The notes: generated by a model not told the origin, from the letters alone. A stretch of DNA of 7,637 nt from Actinomycetes bacterium (GCA_021798135.1 JAJZYI010000167.1:1-7637), one strand, 5' to 3'. Shown: positions 1-6,917, counted from the stretch's first letter. Program-made: numbers and translations.

Positions 1-28
1 GGGCCGAACGGCCCGCCACCCCGGGTGG
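1..28 (+). terminator. Two adjacent small hairpins at the window edge
   Basis: GGGCC-GAAC-GGCCC (1-14) is followed directly by CCACC-CCG-GGTGG (16-28). Two tandem GC stems with tight loops and no T-tract could be the end of a terminator for a gene lying to the left. The left context is missing, and such stems are common at this GC content, so this is weak. Confidence 0.22.
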
Positions 29-221
29 TGACCAGAGGTGGTGCGCCGTCGCTCGGCCCGGCGGGTGGGTCCCTGCCGGCGGGCGCCGCGGGGGACGGGG
101 CGCCGGCGGGTGCCGGGTGGGACGGGGCGCCGGCGGGTGCCGGGTGGGACGGGGCGCCGGCGGACCGCGGTCGCGCACCGCCTCGTCGGCACGCCCGGCG
201 ACACCCTGCGGCACGCCGTGC
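29..221. other. Upstream region without a supported gene
   Basis: I see no supported gene here. Reading frames stay open on both strands because the DNA is so GC-rich (all three minus-strand frames are open from 234 to 1), but none has a start with a ribosome binding site or a recognisable protein. The main structure is the tandem repeat at 81-163. A gene transcribed leftward and running off the window cannot be excluded: one minus-strand frame reads the repeat as Pro/Ala-rich HPAPAGAPS units. Confidence 0.5.
81..163 (+). repeat. 27-bp tandem repeat, G-tract array
   Basis: A 27-bp unit starting GACGGGGCGCCGGCGGGTGC occurs at 94-120 and 121-147, and its first 16 bp recur at 148-163, all identical. 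Across 81-154 the + strand carries eleven runs of three or more G, every one separated by 7 nt or fewer. This satisfies the usual G-quadruplex motif several times over. The unit length is a multiple of three, but no coding frame is convincing. Identical copies suggest recent expansion and possible length variation between strains. Confidence 0.85.
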
Positions 222-309
222 GTTCGCGAACGCGTCACGCAACGATGACGATCCGTTCACGCGCGTTTCACTGCCGCGTCACGCTGCGGACAAGGTCGGT
301 TCACCTGCC
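222..309 (+). promoter_or_regulatory. PHO-box-like array of 11-nt direct repeats
   Basis: Eight consecutive 11-nt units start at 222, 233, 244, 255, 266, 277, 288 and 299. Their first six bases are GTTCGC, CGTCAC, GATGAC, GTTCAC, TTTCAC, CGTCAC, GGACAA and GTTCAC. All five TCAC tetramers found in positions 1-326 (235, 257, 268, 279, 301) fall in one 11-nt phase. The known PhoP-binding PHO box of Streptomyces is built of 11-nt direct repeat units with a GTTCACC-like core; the unit at 299 begins with exactly GTTCACC, and that at 255 differs from the degenerate consensus at one position by my hand count. The last core ends 9 nt before the -10 box, the place expected for activation from the -35 region. 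PhoP control is inferred, and the organism's own consensus is unknown. A 14-bp perfect palindrome (220-233, centre TTCGCGAA) overlaps the left end. Confidence 0.6.
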
Positions 310-314
310 GTCGT

Positions 315-320
315 TACCTT
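315..320 (+). promoter_or_regulatory. -10 box of the importer operon (TACCTT)
   Basis: TACCTT fits the actinobacterial TAnnnT -10 pattern. With the last T at -7, transcription would begin at 327, exactly the first base of the GTG start codon, giving a leaderless mRNA. No acceptable -35 hexamer is seen 16-18 nt upstream; that space is occupied by the 11-nt repeats, as expected for an activator-dependent promoter. Confidence 0.5.
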
Positions 321-326
321 CGCCTC

Positions 327-1511
327 GTGCAAACCTCAGACGAAACAACCGCAGGACCCGGCGAGGGGCCGGAGGGTGGCGACACGCCTGTGCCGGCAGC
401 GGTGGCGCGTGCAGGCCGGCTGGCCGGCCGCCGAACCCGGGGGCGGGCCCTCGCCATGGCGGGCGTGATGGCGGTGTCCGGCGGCGCGCTCGCCGCGTGC
501 TCGTCGGGCCACGGCACCACCGCTGGCCAGGCCGCTGCCCAGACCAAGGCCGCTGGCCAGGCCAAGACGGTGCCGCTCGTCGTGTACGCCGCCGAGGGCT
601 ACGACCAGGCCGAGGTCACGGCGTTCCAGAAGGCGACCGGCATCCCGACCAAGCTGGTCGATCACAGCACCGGCACGCTGCTCACCAAGATCCAGGCGGA
701 GGGCAACCACCCCCAGTGGGGCCTGCTGTGGACCGACGGCGACGCAGCCTATGCCGCCCTCGACCAGCAGCACATGCTGGTCCGCGGCTTCGAGCCCACC
801 ACCGGCACGCTCACCTCGCTCGGCGAGAAGGTGGTGCCCAAGGACAAGAGCTACATCCCGACGGGGCTCACCGTCGCCGGCGCCATCATCTACAACAGCA
901 GCGTCGTGCAGCACCCGCCGACCAGCTGGACCCAGCTGACGAGCCCCCAGTGGAAGGGCGCCGTCGGCATGAACAACCCGGCCATCTCCGGCCCTACGTA
1001 CAACGTGGTGGCGGGGATCATGCACCAGCTGGGAGGCGTCAGCCAGGGTGAGGCGTTCTTCAAGCAGCTGGCCGGGAACGGCCTGCACGTCTACACCACC
1101 AACAAGGTGACGCTGACGGCGCTGCTGCAGGGCCAGATCAAGCTGGCCATCGTGCAGAACTCTGCCGGCATCGGTTTCGAGTACAAGTACCCGCAGCTGA
1201 AGGTCGCCTACCCGAAGTTCGTGACCGACCTGCCCAGCGTCATCGGCATCGACGCCAAGGTCTCGAAGGCCGAGCAGGCCGAGGCGAAGCGGTTCGCCGA
1301 CTTCGTGTACTCGCCGGCCGGCCAGCAGGTGATGCTGTCGGGCGACCCGCACGGCGACTCCCTCTTCTTCCCCATCATCAAGGGGACGTCGCAGCACAAG
1401 CTGGTCCCGGCCCTGTCGACGATCCCCATCCAGTTCATCGACCCCTACACCTGGGGACCGCGGGAAGGCACCGTCAACCAGTGGTTCACCGCCAACGTGG
1501 TGAACGGGTGA
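327..1511 (+). CDS. ABC importer substrate-binding lipoprotein (Fe3+/aminoethylphosphonate-type family)
   Basis: This is a 394-residue extracytoplasmic binding protein. An Arg-rich stretch (RLAGRRTRGR, residues 31-40) precedes a hydrophobic segment ending in the lipobox LAAC, with Cys58 as the likely lipidated residue. A Gln/Ala-rich linker follows (about 60-80), then the two-lobed binding domain starting at VPLVVYAA (82-89). Segments such as TGLTVAGAIIYN (179-190), LLQGQIKLAIVQNSAG (266-281) and FADFVYSPAGQQVM (323-336) are typical of the FbpA/AfuA/PhnS-like binding-protein group. The adjacent tyrosines that bind iron in FbpA, expected shortly after the 'IVQN' strand, are absent: residues 278-284 read NSAGIGF. 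An iron ligand is therefore doubtful and an anionic organic ligand, possibly a phosphonate, is plausible. The GTG start is chosen for its leaderless geometry. GTG at 402 (residue 26) would give a more usual signal peptide, and the first 25 codons are poorer in third-position G/C. It is the first gene of the operon. Confidence 0.85.
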   Translation: MQTSDETTAGPGEGPEGGDTPVPAAVARAGRLAGRRTRGRALAMAGVMAVSGGALAACSSGHGTTAGQAAAQTKAAGQAKTVPLVVYAAEGYDQAEVTAFQKATGIPTKLVDHSTGTLLTKIQAEGNHPQWGLLWTDGDAAYAALDQQHMLVRGFEPTTGTLTSLGEKVVPKDKSYIPTGLTVAGAIIYNSSVVQHPPTSWTQLTSPQWKGAVGMNNPAISGPTYNVVAGIMHQLGGVSQGEAFFKQLAGNGLHVYTTNKVTLTALLQGQIKLAIVQNSAGIGFEYKYPQLKVAYPKFVTDLPSVIGIDAKVSKAEQAEAKRFADFVYSPAGQQVMLSGDPHGDSLFFPIIKGTSQHKLVPALSTIPIQFIDPYTWGPREGTVNQWFTANVVNG

Positions 1512-1548
1512 CCGCCGTCGCCACCCCCGGCGCTCCCGCCCGGCGCCC

Positions 1549-3471
1549 GTGATGCCACCTGGCGCGCGGACGCCGGGCGGCGCCCCGCCAGCCGACGGGT
1601 CGGCGGCCTCCCGCGCGGGAGGCCGCCGACCTCGGCGCGACCGACCGCCCCTCGTGGGGGCCGGCGGTGCCCTGCGCCTGTGGTCCGCCAGGGCGCGCGC
1701 CGGGCGCCTGGCGGTCGCGGTGGTGGTCGTGGTGCTGCTGGTGGTGCCGTCGGCGTGCTTCTTGGTGCAGGCGGTCTCCCCGCGCCTGTTCGGCCAGGGA
1801 GGCGCCTGGTTCACCTGGTCCAACGTCGTCCAGGCGGTGCACGACGGCCTGGGCCACGCCATGCTCGACACGCTGGCGGTGTCCCTCGCCGCCGCGCTCG
1901 TCGCCGTCACGGCCGCCGCCGGCCTGGCCGTGGTGGCCGAGCGCACCACCGCCGTCGGCCGCCGGCTGTTCGTCCTGGGCCTGTGGGCGGTGCTGCTGTG
2001 CCCTTCGTACCTCATCGCGGTGGGTTGGGAGGAGGTCGTGCTCCGGTCCGGGCTGCTCGGCGCGGCCGGCCTGTGGAGCGCCGGGGTGCAGCACACGGTC
2101 ATGGGACCGGTGGGTGTCGCCGTGATCCTGGCGTTCAAGGGCACCCCGTTCGCCTACTTCGCGCTGGCCCCGTCGCTGGCAGCGGTGGGCGGGGACCTGG
2201 AGCACGCCGTGCGGGTGCACGGCGGGGGCCGGCTGGCCATGGTCAGGACCATCGGCCCGGTGCTGCTCCCGGCGGTGCTGTCGGGCTTCGTGATCGTCTT
2301 CGCCGAGTCGGTCGGCGACTTCGGCGTGGCCTCCACCATCGCCGCCAGCGCCCACTTCCCGATCGCCACCTACGTGCTGTACGAGTCCATCTCCACGTTC
2401 CCGGCCAACTTCGGCGTCGCCGCCGTGGTGGGCTGGGCGCTCGTCGCCTCCGTCGGCGGGGCGCTGGCCGTCCAGTCCGCCCTGATGCGCGGCAGGAGCT
2501 TCGCCGTGGTGTCGGGGCGCAGCCGGCCGGCGAAGCCGCGCCAGCTGCACCTGCGGGGCCAGCTGGCGGCCGTGGGCTTCGCCGGGGCGTTCTTCCTGCT
2601 GGCGCTGGGCGTTCCGCTGCTCGGCGTGGTCTCGTCGTCGTTCCTGGTCCCCTTCCGGGGCCTGCACCTGTCGTCGTTCACCCTGGCCAACTACCGGGGG
2701 CTGCTTGGCGTGCAGGGCCTGGCCGGTCCGGTGCGGTTCTCGGCGGAGATGGGCCTGGTGTGCGGCCTGTCCACCCTGGTGCTGGGGGCCGTCCTGGCCC
2801 GGGCCCTCGTGGGTGCCCGCCGGGGGGTGGCCACCCGGCTCCTGGACGTGACCCTGCTGGTGGCCGTGGCCCTGCCCGGCGTGGTGTTCGCCGCCGGCTA
2901 CATCTTCGCCTACGACCTACCGGTGGTCACCAACCTCGGGATCGCCCTCTACGGCACCGTGCCCCTGCTCGGCATGGCGTACGTGGCCAACGCCGTGCCG
3001 CAGTCGACCCGGATCCTGCTCGGCCCCTTCGCCCAGGTCCAGGAGTCGCTGCTGAACGCGGCCCGGGTCCACGGCGCCGGCGCCGCCCGGGCGTGGCGCC
3101 GCGGCGTGCTCCCGCTGCTGGCCCGGCCGCTCGTGTGGGCGGGGCTGCTGGCCTTCGCCGCGCTGTTCCTGGAGCTGCCGATCTCCGAGCTGCTGGCCCC
3201 GCCCGGCGTCGTGCCGGTGTCCGTGGCGATCCTGCGGGTGCTCGGCAAGGCCGACATCGGCCTGGGCACCGCCCTGTCGGTGGTGGCCGTGGCCTTCACG
3301 CTGGCCGTGGTCGGCGTCGTCCTCGGCCTGTTCCGCCTGCTGGCACCGCCGGGGTGGCGGCGCTGGCAGTACGGGGACGACCGCGCCGGTCGTGGTGGCG
3401 GCGGGGGTGGGGGCACGACGAACGACGACGTGACCGGCGAGGCGCCGGCGTCCGCCCGGCGTGCCGCGTGA
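1549..3471 (+). CDS. ABC importer permease with two fused transmembrane domains
   Basis: This inner-membrane channel subunit (640 residues from GTG 1549) carries two homologous binding-protein-dependent permease domains in one chain, as in the FbpB/SfuB and PhnU-like permeases. About twelve hydrophobic segments are visible, the first at roughly residues 54-76. Each half contains an EAA-type cytoplasmic loop that docks on the ATPase: E218-HAVRVHGGG with a following IGPVLLP, and LLNAARVHGAG (502-512) followed by GVLPLLARP. The C-terminus ends in a Gly run (seven Gly) and a polar tail. The start is uncertain. No Shine-Dalgarno sequence precedes 1549, the first 35 codons are Pro/Arg/Gly-rich with clearly more A/T third positions, and they span a perfect 34-bp palindrome. 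GTG 1654 (residue 36) would leave about 20 residues before the first membrane segment, which suits the family. It overlaps the ATPase frame by GTGA at 3468-3471, indicating a shared operon. Confidence 0.88.
   Translation: MMPPGARTPGGAPPADGSAASRAGGRRPRRDRPPLVGAGGALRLWSARARAGRLAVAVVVVVLLVVPSACFLVQAVSPRLFGQGGAWFTWSNVVQAVHDGLGHAMLDTLAVSLAAALVAVTAAAGLAVVAERTTAVGRRLFVLGLWAVLLCPSYLIAVGWEEVVLRSGLLGAAGLWSAGVQHTVMGPVGVAVILAFKGTPFAYFALAPSLAAVGGDLEHAVRVHGGGRLAMVRTIGPVLLPAVLSGFVIVFAESVGDFGVASTIAASAHFPIATYVLYESISTFPANFGVAAVVGWALVASVGGALAVQSALMRGRSFAVVSGRSRPAKPRQLHLRGQLAAVGFAGAFFLLALGVPLLGVVSSSFLVPFRGLHLSSFTLANYRGLLGVQGLAGPVRFSAEMGLVCGLSTLVLGAVLARALVGARRGVATRLLDVTLLVAVALPGVVFAAGYIFAYDLPVVTNLGIALYGTVPLLGMAYVANAVPQSTRILLGPFAQVQESLLNAARVHGAGAARAWRRGVLPLLARPLVWAGLLAFAALFLELPISELLAPPGVVPVSVAILRVLGKADIGLGTALSVVAVAFTLAVVGVVLGLFRLLAPPGWRRWQYGDDRAGRGGGGGGGTTNDDVTGEAPASARRAA
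1591..1636 (+). promoter_or_regulatory. Perfect 34-bp palindrome with competing hairpins, operon junction
   Basis: Positions 1598-1614 are exactly reverse-complementary to 1615-1631 (17 bp arms, no spacer). Flanking it, GCCGA at 1591-1595 can pair with TCGGC at 1600-1604, and GCCGA at 1625-1629 with TCGGC at 1632-1636. This gives two small stems (1:2 and 3:4) that exclude the long one (2:3). No T-tract follows. It lies about 90 nt after the binding-protein stop, where importer operons often carry a stem that stabilises the upstream mRNA or partly terminates transcription. A protein-binding palindrome is the alternative. If the permease starts at 1654, the element is entirely intergenic. Confidence 0.65.
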
Positions 3472-3515
3472 GCCGGGCCGGGGAGAGCGGCGGTCGGGTC
3501 GGGCCGCGAGACGAC

Positions 3516-3521
3516 GGAGGA
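3516..3521 (+). promoter_or_regulatory. Ribosome binding site fixing the ATPase start
   Basis: GGAGGA lies 9 nt before GTG 3531. It favours this start over the in-frame GTG at 3468, which overlaps the permease stop codon but has no Shine-Dalgarno sequence. Confidence 0.65.
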
Positions 3522-3530
3522 GCCAGGATC

Positions 3531-4901
<1,371 letters not shown>

Positions 4902-4909
4902 GCCGGTCC

Positions 4910-4951
4910 GGTGCCGTCGTGGGGCGCTCCGGTGCAGTCGTGGGGCGCTCC
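4910..4951 (+). repeat. 21-bp direct repeat in the convergent gap
   Basis: Two adjacent 21-bp copies of GGTGCCGTCGTGGGGCGCTC plus a final C, at 4910-4930 and 4931-4951, differ at one base (C or A at the sixth position). They begin 8 nt after the ATPase stop. A short palindrome, GGGACAGTCCC, follows within 20 nt. No function is evident; replication slippage is the simplest origin. Confidence 0.75.
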
Positions 4952-5050
4952 AGGTCTGGGACAGTCCCGTGCCGGCCGCCTGGGCCGCAAGGGGGCCACG
5001 GGCGTGGGTGGTGCCGCCCCGGCCAGCGCTCCGCGTCCCGATCGGGCCGG

Positions 5051-5068
5051 CGCGCCGCCTGCGGCGTG
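5051..5068. terminator. Possible bidirectional terminator hairpin
   Basis: CGCCGC (5053-5058) pairs with GCGGCG (5061-5066), extendable by one G·T and one C-G pair. It lies between the convergent stops of the ATPase gene (4901) and the NUDIX gene (5093), where a shared terminator is expected. There is no T-tract on either strand and the loop is minimal, so the call is weak. The rest of 4902-5092 holds only the 21-bp repeat. Confidence 0.3.
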
Positions 5069-5092
5069 CGGTGCCCGCGTCGCGGTGCCAGG

Positions 5093-5665
5093 TCAGGCCA
5101 GGGGGGTCGGTGGAGTGCCCTTGCGCTCGGAGCCGAGCGGTGTGCCCTCGCCACGCGCGAAGCGGGCCAGGAGCTCCCGGTCCTGGTCGTGCGTCAGGTG
5201 GGCGGCTGCCTCGTCGACCGCCCACCACGCCACCTGGTCGACCTCGTCGTCCGCGGGCCGCTCCCGGCGGGCGGCGACCGACATGGCCCAGTAGCCGACG
5301 ACCTTGGTCGCTCCGGTACCGGTCGGGTAGCGGAGCTCGCCGAGCGGGGGCCCGAGCCGGCACGTCAGGCCGGTCTCCTCCTCCACCTCCCGCAGGGCAG
5401 TGCGCTCGGGTTCCTCGCCGGGCTCGGCCTTGCCCTTCGGGAAGCTCCAGTCGTCGTAGCGAGGGCGGTGCACCACGGCGACGAGCACCCGCCCGCCGGC
5501 GTCGCGCTCCCACACCACCCCGCCGTAGGCGAGGACGGTCGGCTGGGCGTCGGCGCCGGTTCCGGAGGTGTCGGGGTCGGGGCCGGCCCCGGAGGTTCCG
5601 GGGGTCCGGCCGACGACGGGCGAGCCGCTGGCATGGGCGGCATCGCCGGCATGGGGGGCGGGCAC
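5093..5665 (-). CDS. NUDIX hydrolase, MutT-like
   Basis: This predicted cytosolic Mg2+-dependent nucleoside-diphosphate-X hydrolase (190 residues from GTG 5665) has a complete NUDIX box at residues 78-100: GKAEPGE, then seven residues, then REVEEETGL, matching Gx5Ex7REUxEExGU. The preceding HRPRYDDWSFPKGK is typical of actinobacterial MutT1-like 8-oxo-(d)GTP or diadenosine-polyphosphate hydrolases. The C-terminal histidine-phosphatase domain of mycobacterial MutT1 is absent. The catalytic domain begins near residue 41; before it is a Pro/Gly/Ala-rich linker. The frame stays open to GTG 5803 (236 residues, Arg-rich N-terminus), but that start lies inside the divergent promoter at 5791-5818 with GGAGG touching the GTG. 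GTG 5665 has a -10-like TACGCT 7 nt upstream, consistent with a leaderless start. GTG 5695 is another option. The precise substrate cannot be told from sequence. Confidence 0.85.
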   Translation of the reverse strand: MPAPHAGDAAHASGSPVVGRTPGTSGAGPDPDTSGTGADAQPTVLAYGGVVWERDAGGRVLVAVVHRPRYDDWSFPKGKAEPGEEPERTALREVEEETGLTCRLGPPLGELRYPTGTGATKVVGYWAMSVAARRERPADDEVDQVAWWAVDEAAAHLTHDQDRELLARFARGEGTPLGSERKGTPPTPLA

Positions 5666-5672
5666 GGCGGGG

Positions 5673-5678
5673 AGCGTA
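5673..5678 (-). promoter_or_regulatory. Candidate -10 box for the NUDIX gene (TACGCT)
   Basis: On the minus strand TACGCT fits TAnnnT and lies 7 nt before GTG 5665, placing the transcription start at or next to the start codon. No good -35 hexamer is seen. One match to such a loose motif is not strong evidence. Confidence 0.3.
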
Positions 5679-5790
5679 GCGTCCGCCGTCGGCACGCTGT
5701 GGCGCCTGCCCGGGCAGCCGCGCCAGCGGCGCCGGGGACGCCCGGCGCCGCACCCCGTGCCGAGGCGGGAGCGGAGGGCGCCACCGAGCC

Positions 5791-5818
5791 TTGCGACGAA
5801 CACCCTCCTGCCTACGAT
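5791..5818 (+). promoter_or_regulatory. Housekeeping-type promoter TTGCGA-N16-TACGAT
   Basis: A -35 hexamer TTGCGA (5791-5796), a 16-bp spacer and a -10 hexamer TACGAT (5813-5818) make the best sigma-70-type promoter in the window. The start of transcription is expected near 5825, about 5 nt before ATG 5830, giving an almost leaderless message for the membrane protein pair. Confidence 0.6.
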
Positions 5819-5829
5819 GGAGCCCAGCC

Positions 5830-6660
5830 ATGATCGCCGCCGTTCACACCAGCTCGGTCGTCTTGGTGGTGGCCGTCTTCCTCGCCAGCGCCGTCGAGAT
5901 GGTCGAGGCGCTCACCATCGTGCTGGCCGTGGGTGTGACCCGCGGCTGGCGCACGGCGCTGTCGGGGGCGGCCGGCGCTGTCGTCGTCCTCGGCGCGCTG
6001 GTCACCGCCGTGGGGCCGGCGCTGGTGCACGTGCCCCTGTCGGTGCTCCGGCTCGCCGTCGGCGGCCTGCTCCTGGTGTTCGGCCTGCAGTGGCTGCGCA
6101 AGGCGGTGCTGCGGGCGGCGGGTCTGAAGGCCAAGCACGACGAGGACGCCATCTTCGCCGAACAGGTCGCGGAGCTGTCCGGCGGGTCGTCTCCCGGCGG
6201 CGGCCCGGGCACCCCGGCAGGGGCGGCGGGGCAGGGGCAGTCCCGGAGGTCGGGGTCGCTCGACCGGACCGGGCTGGTCGTCGCCTTCAAGGGCGTGTTC
6301 CTCGAAGGGCTGGAGGTCGTCGTCGTCGTGCTGACCCTCGGGTCGACGTCGCACGACGTGCCGCTGGCGGCGCTCGCCGCAGGCGCGGCCGTGGTGCTGG
6401 TGGCCGTCGTCGGGCTTGCCGTGGCTCGCCAGCTCTCGAGCGTCCCGGAGAACGCCATGAAGATGGCGGTCGGCCTGATGCTCGTGAGCTTCGGCACCTT
6501 CTGGAGCGGCGAGGGTGTGCACGTCCACTGGCCGGGCGCCGACGCGGCCATCGTCGCCCTGGTGGCCTTCTACGGGCTGGCGGCCTGGCTGCTCGTCCGC
6601 CTGTTGGCCGCCCGGCCGCGACCGATCGCCGAACGCGTCGCGGAGGTGGAGCATGCGTGA
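5830..6660 (+). CDS. Internally duplicated membrane protein with two ExxE motifs
   Basis: This is an integral membrane protein of 276 residues with six or seven hydrophobic segments. It is built from two homologous halves. The first starts EMVEALTIVLAVG (23-35) and ends VPLSVLRLAVGGLLLVFG (68-85). The second starts EGLEVVVVVLTLG (159-171) and ends VPENAMKMAVGLMLVSFG (205-222). Each half opens with an ExxE motif in a membrane helix, recalling the REGxE motifs of FTR1-type iron permeases and the acidic motifs of other duplicated cation transporters. I think it is the uncharacterised COG4280-type membrane protein family, recalled from memory rather than searched. A Gly/Ser/Pro-rich loop (117-145) joins the halves. 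Cation transport is a hypothesis only. The ATG is chosen because it lies just after the promoter; an in-frame TTG at 5791 is the -35 box itself. Its last 8 nt overlap the next gene. Confidence 0.8.
   Translation: MIAAVHTSSVVLVVAVFLASAVEMVEALTIVLAVGVTRGWRTALSGAAGAVVVLGALVTAVGPALVHVPLSVLRLAVGGLLLVFGLQWLRKAVLRAAGLKAKHDEDAIFAEQVAELSGGSSPGGGPGTPAGAAGQGQSRRSGSLDRTGLVVAFKGVFLEGLEVVVVVLTLGSTSHDVPLAALAAGAAVVLVAVVGLAVARQLSSVPENAMKMAVGLMLVSFGTFWSGEGVHVHWPGADAAIVALVAFYGLAAWLLVRLLAARPRPIAERVAEVEHA
6642..6646 (+). promoter_or_regulatory. Ribosome binding site of the small membrane gene
   Basis: GGAGG lies 6 nt before ATG 6653, inside the 3' end of the preceding gene. It selects this start and signals translational coupling. 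Confidence 0.75.
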
Positions 6661-6895
6661 GCGCAGCTGGCCTGTCCGTGCCGTCGCCGGGTTCGGGCGG
6701 TTCTGGGTCGACTTCCTGGTGGGCGACACGCCGGAGCTGTTCGTGGGCGCCGTGCTGGCGCTCGGCATCGCCGCCGGCGTCGCCGCGTCGGGGAGCGTCG
6801 GCGCGTCGGTGGTTGCCGTGGCGTTCCTGCCACTGGCTGTGCTGGGGGTGCTGAGCGCCTCCCTGCTGCGGGCGCGGCGGGGCGGCAGCGGCTGA
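6653..6895 (+). CDS. Small two-helix membrane protein
   Basis: This protein has 80 residues: an amphipathic Arg/Trp/Phe-bearing N-terminus, the sequence FWVDFLVGDTPELF (17-30), two hydrophobic segments (about 29-47 and 51-72) and a basic C-terminus ending RARRGGSG. The start ATG overlaps the stop of the upstream gene by 8 nt and has a good Shine-Dalgarno sequence, so the two are co-translated and may form a complex. I do not recognise a characterised family. The size, coupling and topology suggest an accessory subunit of the ExxE membrane protein. The positively charged C-terminal tail is expected on the cytoplasmic side. Confidence 0.8.
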   Translation: MRERSWPVRAVAGFGRFWVDFLVGDTPELFVGAVLALGIAAGVAASGSVGASVVAVAFLPLAVLGVLSASLLRARRGGSG

Positions 6896-6917
6896 CGCTG
6901 CGGAGCGGGTGACCCCT

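Noticed and set aside
1..242. A leftward partial gene (for example from TTG 242) encoding Pro/Ala-rich HPAPAGAPS repeats and running off the window
   Set aside because: No ribosome binding site, a rare start codon, and all three minus-strand frames are open here merely because stop codons are rare at this GC content. Left context would be needed.
327..500. Tat signal peptide in the binding protein (RR at residues 35-36)
   Set aside because: The residues after RR (TRGR) do not match the twin-arginine consensus; a Sec lipoprotein signal with lipobox LAAC explains the segment.
521..563. 13-bp direct repeat in the linker of the binding-protein gene
   Set aside because: Two short copies encoding an AGQA-like linker; ordinary low-complexity linker sequence.
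38..1051. Long + strand frame overlapping the upstream region and the binding-protein gene
   Set aside because: Arg/His/Pro-rich translation typical of a shadow frame; the overlapping frame has a lipobox and a full binding-protein fold.
336..2144. Very long minus-strand frame opposite the binding protein and permease
   Set aside because: It mirrors the third-position G/C of the real genes, and its translation is low-complexity with no domain.
3390..3416. G-quadruplex or slippage site in the permease C-terminal Gly run
   Set aside because: Only two G-runs of three or more occur; the frame is intact on both sides and simply encodes a Gly tract.
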